From the NCBI RefSeq assembly GCF_007752935.1, contig NZ_CP036319.1:2666001-2730000 (forward strand): DNA of 64,000 bases, read 5' to 3'. The stretch's first letter is position 1. Each line of letters starts with the position of its first letter. This DNA comes from Crateriforma conspicua (lineage in GTDB: Bacteria; Planctomycetota; Planctomycetia; Pirellulales; Pirellulaceae). Below, piece by piece: positions 60,143 through 64,000 of this stretch. The notes below the pieces were generated by a model, which had not been told where the DNA came from, ran no database searches, and worked only from the letters and a program-made list of their open reading frames with translations. Position numbers and translations under genes: made by a program.

Positions 60143-62230
60143 ATGGCAATGAAAATCCACCAACGGATTCGGACGGCTGTGATGACAACGACGGTGATGT
60201 TGACGCTTTCGGGGGCTTTGGGCGGTACGGCGGTCACGCTGTACGGTGACGAAGGCATGTATCTGTTCAACGACTTGCCCAAAGAAACGTTGAAATCGCG
60301 ACACGATTTTGAAATTACCCAAGCTTGGGCCGATCACCTGCGTTTGTCTTCGGTACGTTTCAACAGCGGCGGATCGGGATCATTCGTGTCCAGCGATGGT
60401 TTGGTGTTGACCAATCATCACGTGGCCAGCGACACGTTGCATAAATTGTCGACGCCCGAGCGTAATTTGATCGATGACGGATTCACCGCGCGATCGATCG
60501 ACGAAGAATTGAAGGCACCCGATCTGGAATTGAACCAGTTGCATTCGATCGAAAACGTGACCGACCGAGTCAACGCGGCGGTCGACGACGATGCGGGTCC
60601 GGAAACCGCGTTCAAGCAACGGCGTGCGATCATCGCGACGATCGAAAACGAGTCTTTCGAATCCACCGGGTTCCGCAGCGATGTGATCACGCTGTTCGGT
60701 GGCGCACAGTATCACCTGTATCGCTACAAGAAATACACGGACGTCCGATTGGTGTGGGCACCGGAAACGGCGGCGGCCTTCTTCGGTGGTGATGCGGATA
60801 ACTTTGAATACCCACGATACAACTTGGACGCGACACTGATGCGCGTTTACGAAGACGGGAAACCGGCCAAGTTGGAACACTTCTTGGCTTGGAACGATCA
60901 ACCGCTGCAAGGCGGCGAATTGGTGTTCGTCAGTGGCAACCCAGGGCGAACCCAACGGATCTATACCGTCGATGCTTTGCGATACCTGCGTGACGATCGG
61001 TTGCCGTACGTGTTGGATTATCTGCGCCGCAAAGAAATCTTGATGCAGCAATTCAGTCTGAACGGTGCCGAAGCCAAGCGTCGTGGCCGTGATGAATTGT
61101 TCGGCATCCAAAACGCCCGCAAGGCCTACACCGGCATGTTGGCCGGTCTGCAGAATCCGCAAACGTTTGCCGCCAAGAAAGGTCGCGAGGACAAATTGTT
61201 GGCCGCGATCGCAGACGACGCATCCTTGGCACCGCTGGCCGGCACATGGCAGGATGTCGCCAAGCTGCAAAAAGAAAAGGCCGACATGCTGGATCAATCG
61301 GTCAACCTGCGAAGTTCTCTGTTCAGCTTGGCGATGAACACGGTTCTGTTGGCCGAAGAAGACACCAAGCCCAACGAACAACGTCTGAGCGAATTCACCG
61401 ATGCGGGACGCGAATCGTTATTGCAGCGGTTGTTGTCCACCGCACCGATCTATGACGATTTGGAAACGGTCAAACTGGCCGATGAATTGTCGCGATTGAT
61501 CGAAGTCCGCGGTGCCGATGACGATTTGGTCGTGGAAATCTTGGCCGGCAAGGGACCGCGGGAACGGGCGGCGGAAATCGTTGCGGGAACGCGAATGAAC
61601 GAAGTCCCGTATCGAAAGGAATTGGTCGACGGCGGACGCGCCGTGGTGCTGCAGAGTGACGACCCGATGATCCAACTGGCGCGTTGGTTGGAACCGGAAT
61701 ACCGACGCATCCGCGAGATCAACGAAAAGATCGACGAGCGCGAACGCCAGGCGTATGCGAAAATCACCGAAGCGACCACCGCGGTGGAAGGCACCGGTGG
61801 CTATCCCGATGCGACGTTCACATTGCGATTGGCCTTCGGGACGGTCAATGGGTACGACGAAGACGGCAAATGGATCGAACCGACCACCGACTTTGCCGGT
61901 GCGTTCACCCATGCGGCCGATCACGAGGGCCAGGAAGACTTTGATTTGCCGTCGCGATGGTATGACGCCAAAGACCGTTTGGACCTGTCGACCCAGCTGA
62001 ACTTTGTCTGCACCGCTGACATCATCGGCGGAAACAGCGGTAGCCCGGTGGTGGATCGCGACGGCAAATTGGTCGGGCTGATCTTCGACGGCAACATCCA
62101 AAGTCTGACGGCCGATTACCTGTACAGCGATGAACAGGCACGCGCGGTCAGCGTTTCGGCGGTCGGGATTCGCGAGGCGATCGAAAAGATCTATCAGGCA
62201 CCCGATTTGGCCAAATCGCTGGGGCAATAG
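60143..62230 (+). CDS. S46-family peptidase (DPP7/DPP11-like)
   Basis: A 695-residue periplasmic serine exopeptidase with a signal peptide (VMTTTVMLTLSGALGGTAVTL). The chymotrypsin-type triad is visible: His in GSFVSSDGLVLTNHHVAS (about residue 93), Asp in DNFEYPRYNLDATLMRVY (about 225-231) and Ser in GGNSGSPVV (about residue 632). The block IFDGNIQSL after the serine forms the S1 wall and resembles DPP7 (Gly/Asn) more than the Arg of DPP11. It releases dipeptides from the N-terminus of oligopeptides. Full length compares well with Bacteroidetes S46 peptidases. It is divergent from the DUF1587-1595 gene, with a 240-base shared promoter region. Confidence 0.94.
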   Translation: MAMKIHQRIRTAVMTTTVMLTLSGALGGTAVTLYGDEGMYLFNDLPKETLKSRHDFEITQAWADHLRLSSVRFNSGGSGSFVSSDGLVLTNHHVASDTLHKLSTPERNLIDDGFTARSIDEELKAPDLELNQLHSIENVTDRVNAAVDDDAGPETAFKQRRAIIATIENESFESTGFRSDVITLFGGAQYHLYRYKKYTDVRLVWAPETAAAFFGGDADNFEYPRYNLDATLMRVYEDGKPAKLEHFLAWNDQPLQGGELVFVSGNPGRTQRIYTVDALRYLRDDRLPYVLDYLRRKEILMQQFSLNGAEAKRRGRDELFGIQNARKAYTGMLAGLQNPQTFAAKKGREDKLLAAIADDASLAPLAGTWQDVAKLQKEKADMLDQSVNLRSSLFSLAMNTVLLAEEDTKPNEQRLSEFTDAGRESLLQRLLSTAPIYDDLETVKLADELSRLIEVRGADDDLVVEILAGKGPRERAAEIVAGTRMNEVPYRKELVDGGRAVVLQSDDPMIQLARWLEPEYRRIREINEKIDERERQAYAKITEATTAVEGTGGYPDATFTLRLAFGTVNGYDEDGKWIEPTTDFAGAFTHAADHEGQEDFDLPSRWYDAKDRLDLSTQLNFVCTADIIGGNSGSPVVDRDGKLVGLIFDGNIQSLTADYLYSDEQARAVSVSAVGIREAIEKIYQAPDLAKSLGQ

Positions 62231-62467
62231 GCTGGGCCATTAGGCTACGGCGATCGAACGGGGCAATGGAGAAGTTGCCACAGGGCGACGGGGATCGAGG
62301 CGGTTGTGTCAAGAAATTTCGATTTCTTTGCCAAGACTCGCCTCCGATCGTCGAAGGGGGGGCAACCGGTGTGATGCCGTTGTTGTCGGCCCAAAGCCCG
62401 ATCGGTTGTCCGGGCGTCGCGGCGGATGTCCCCACCATCGAAATCATCAAAGTCCACGAGGCGTCCG

Positions 62468-62878
62468 ATGAATCCGTTTTCGCTGTTCTCTTCCGGCAAA
62501 CTGCCCGAGGAAGGCGTATCGCTGTGCAATAGCGAACGGACGATTTGGACGCTGGAGGATGTCAGTGGTTCGGTGACGATGATCAACTTTCGTCGTCCCG
62601 GTAAACGCTGTTCTTGGAATCGTCGCTGGTTTCGCGGCAGCATGATTGCGACCGAAAAACGCCTGGTCGCTTTTGCCTACAAGACGCGTCTGATTCATGT
62701 CCCGTTTGATGATCCGCGTTGGGCCCAGATCGACGTGCATTTGCCCAACGGTCGGACGCTGTTCATTGGGCACGATGCGTCGTTGTTTCATGACGACTGG
62801 TCGGGGACGTTGGAATACCGTTTCAAGGCCGGCGGGAAGACGCGATTTCGTGATCTGGTCAAAACGATGACGACTTAG
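62468..62878 (+). CDS. Small hypothetical protein
   Basis: A 136-residue protein without signal or membrane segment, started at ATG 62468. It has alternating hydrophobic residues suggesting beta strands (RTIWTLEDVSGSVTMINF, RLVAFAYKTRLIHVPFDD, RTLFIGHDASLF), resembling a small beta-barrel or PH-like fold. A Cys/Trp-rich piece (KRCSWNRRWFRGS) is notable. No family was recognised. It lies between the S46 peptidase and the sugar-transferase gene on the same strand. Codon regularity supports a real gene. Confidence 0.6.
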   Translation: MNPFSLFSSGKLPEEGVSLCNSERTIWTLEDVSGSVTMINFRRPGKRCSWNRRWFRGSMIATEKRLVAFAYKTRLIHVPFDDPRWAQIDVHLPNGRTLFIGHDASLFHDDWSGTLEYRFKAGGKTRFRDLVKTMTT

Positions 62879-62934
62879 TGGAAGCGTTTTGATCCGGTGG
62901 GCGGATCGGTGGGCGGGTGAATACAATTCCACTC

Positions 62935-64000
62935 ATGAACAACGCTTTTCAACTTTTCATCCTGTTGTTGGTCGGTGCCACATTGCCGGCCATGATCGTC
63001 GCCATGTTGGCGATCTATCCGATCCGGCGGCACGCGATCCGTCTGGGGTTGATGGATCGTCCCGGGGGTCACAAAGCACACACCCAGGCCACGCCGCTGG
63101 GCGGCGGCATCGGCATCGCACTGGGCGTTGTGGTGACATTTGCGATCGCAACCTTGGCGGTTTTCTGGACCGGTTGGATCGACGCTCTGCCGGAATCTTT
63201 GGCCGGCCGAGTGGCGATCTATGCCGACGGTGCCCAGACGCGAATCGGCATGCTGTGGTCTTTGATCGGTGCCGGGTTGGTCCTGGTCGTCTTGGGGTTT
63301 GTGGATGACCGTCGTGGTCTGCCTTGGCAATTTCGCTTGGCGGTCCAGTTCGGCGTCGCGATCTTCACCGTCTATGGGATGGGCATCGGCCTGACCGCGT
63401 TCATCGGTCTGGCTTGGCTGACCAAGTTGATGTCGGTCTTGTGGATCGTGGCGGTGATCAACAGCTTCAACATGCTGGACAACATGGACGGATTAAGCGG
63501 TGGCGTTGCGGCGGTGATCGCCACATCGATGGCCATCGTGATGATCAGCACGCCCGACCCGGCAACGGCCAAGCCACAATTGTTGGTCGCGGCATTCTTG
63601 ATGGTGGTGCTGGGGGCGTTGCTGGGGTTTTTGTGGCACAACCGACCGCCGGCAAAGATTTTCATGGGCGACACCGGCAGTTACCTGGTCGGCTATCTGA
63701 TTAGCGTTGCGATGCTGATGGCCACGTTCGCCGGTGGCGGTGAAGGACGCCCGCACGCGGTGTTAGCGCCACTGTGTGCGATGGCAGTTCCGCTGTACGA
63801 CATGTGCACGGTGTTATGGATCCGCATCCGCGAAGGACGCAGCCCATTTCAGGCCGACCGGCGCCACTTTTCACACCGCTTGGTCGAACTGGGCATGACC
63901 CGGCCACGAGCGGTGGTGACGATTTACCTGGTCACTGCGACGTGTGGTTTGGCCGCGATTCTGTTGACGCACGTCACCGTGCTGCAGGCCATCACGGTCT
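62935..64000 (+). CDS. GT4-family polyprenyl-phosphate sugar-1-phosphate transferase (WecA/TagO-like), partial
   Basis: The frame is open from ATG 62935 to the window end (355 codons); the stop lies outside. About ten membrane helices are visible. The family motifs are in order: MDRPGGHKAHTQATPLGGG, the first aspartate pair in LGFVDDRRGLPWQF, NSFNMLDNMDGLSGG with the catalytic aspartates, FMGDTGSYLVG and QADRRHFSHRLVELG. WecA-type enzymes move N-acetylglucosamine-1-phosphate (or a related sugar) from UDP to undecaprenyl phosphate, starting O-antigen, teichoic acid or exopolysaccharide synthesis; MraY uses UDP-MurNAc-pentapeptide but has other motifs. The substrate is not fixed by what is visible. 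Confidence 0.93.
   Translation, partial: MNNAFQLFILLLVGATLPAMIVAMLAIYPIRRHAIRLGLMDRPGGHKAHTQATPLGGGIGIALGVVVTFAIATLAVFWTGWIDALPESLAGRVAIYADGAQTRIGMLWSLIGAGLVLVVLGFVDDRRGLPWQFRLAVQFGVAIFTVYGMGIGLTAFIGLAWLTKLMSVLWIVAVINSFNMLDNMDGLSGGVAAVIATSMAIVMISTPDPATAKPQLLVAAFLMVVLGALLGFLWHNRPPAKIFMGDTGSYLVGYLISVAMLMATFAGGGEGRPHAVLAPLCAMAVPLYDMCTVLWIRIREGRSPFQADRRHFSHRLVELGMTRPRAVVTIYLVTATCGLAAILLTHVTVLQAITV

Noticed and set aside
60143-60188. Upstream extension of the DUF1587-1595 gene to 60188, overlapping the S46 gene start
   Set aside because: The signal peptide follows the ATG at 59900, and the extension would overlap the divergent S46 coding sequence.
1-64000. tRNA and rRNA genes
   Set aside because: No cloverleaf with a T-arm GTTCGA box and matching acceptor stem, and no conserved rRNA block, was recognised by eye; a covariance search would be needed to exclude them fully.

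Overview
The window comes from a member of the Planctomycetes, most likely the Pirellulaceae. The diagnostic content is typical of that group: five secreted formylglycine sulfatases, three proteins of the planctomycete cytochrome c / DUF1549-1553 / DUF1552 / DUF1587-1595 families, a DUF1080 protein, an SMP-30-like protein, TadE/TadG proteins, a short ECF sigma N-terminus, and a probable FhcB gene (H4MPT-linked C1 transfer). No rRNA, tRNA or CRISPR array was recognised.

Layout. 1-10 kb is ordinary chromosome: a truncated DUF1549/DUF1553 cytochrome gene, trmB, a HemD-HemE fusion overlapping a probable fhcB, a sulfatase, and the cydAB bd-oxidase operon. 10.8-22.5 kb is a mobile-element island. 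In order it holds an ECF sigma stub, an IS4-like element with a 9-bp target duplication, an array of repeats built on the motif CGCCTGACCCCTTTG, a nonsense-mutated integrase remnant, a secreted protein of unknown function, an IS5-family element, a group II intron with its maturase, and a 5'-truncated RHS protein ending in a phospholipase A2-like tip. A small membrane-anchored protein follows (candidate immunity protein); its 3' end has been overwritten by a second IS4-family element.

22.7-39.7 kb holds two sulfatases, a secretin-like protein translationally coupled to an EF-hand/P-domain protein, a ribbon-helix-helix protein, a Cys-rich beta-barrel-like surface protein, a beta-propeller, a nucleoside hydrolase, an SDR, an iduronate-2-sulfatase-like protein with an unusual CxASR motif, and an SMP-30-like protein whose stop codon lies at the edge of a MITE. 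39.7-46 kb is rich in small repeats: the MITE, REP-like hairpins and a perfect 331-bp tandem duplication. These lie among a methyltransferase, a TIM-barrel isomerase, lpdA and an internally deleted Gfo/Idh/MocA pseudogene. 45.6-64 kb holds DUF1080 and sulfatase genes, a TadE-TadG-TadE operon, a molybdopterin oxidoreductase followed by sufE, a REP-associated tyrosine transposase (RAYT) bracketed by inverted REP pairs, an ankyrin protein, a DUF1552 plus DUF1587-1595 operon, an S46 peptidase, and a partial GT4-type polyprenyl-phosphate sugar transferase.

The sulfatases, cytochrome-domain proteins, DUF1080 and SMP-30-like proteins fit a life of degrading sulfated polysaccharides. The most interesting non-gene structure is the set of short dispersed repeats. 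One is a REP hairpin family, found in at least ten copies here with its probable RAYT. The others are a MITE sharing ends with the resident IS5 element, and two further motifs (CGCCTGACCCCTTTG and a CCCCTTAA box) that recur at rearrangement points. All domain calls were made by eye; start codons were moved inward where upstream extensions looked non-coding.
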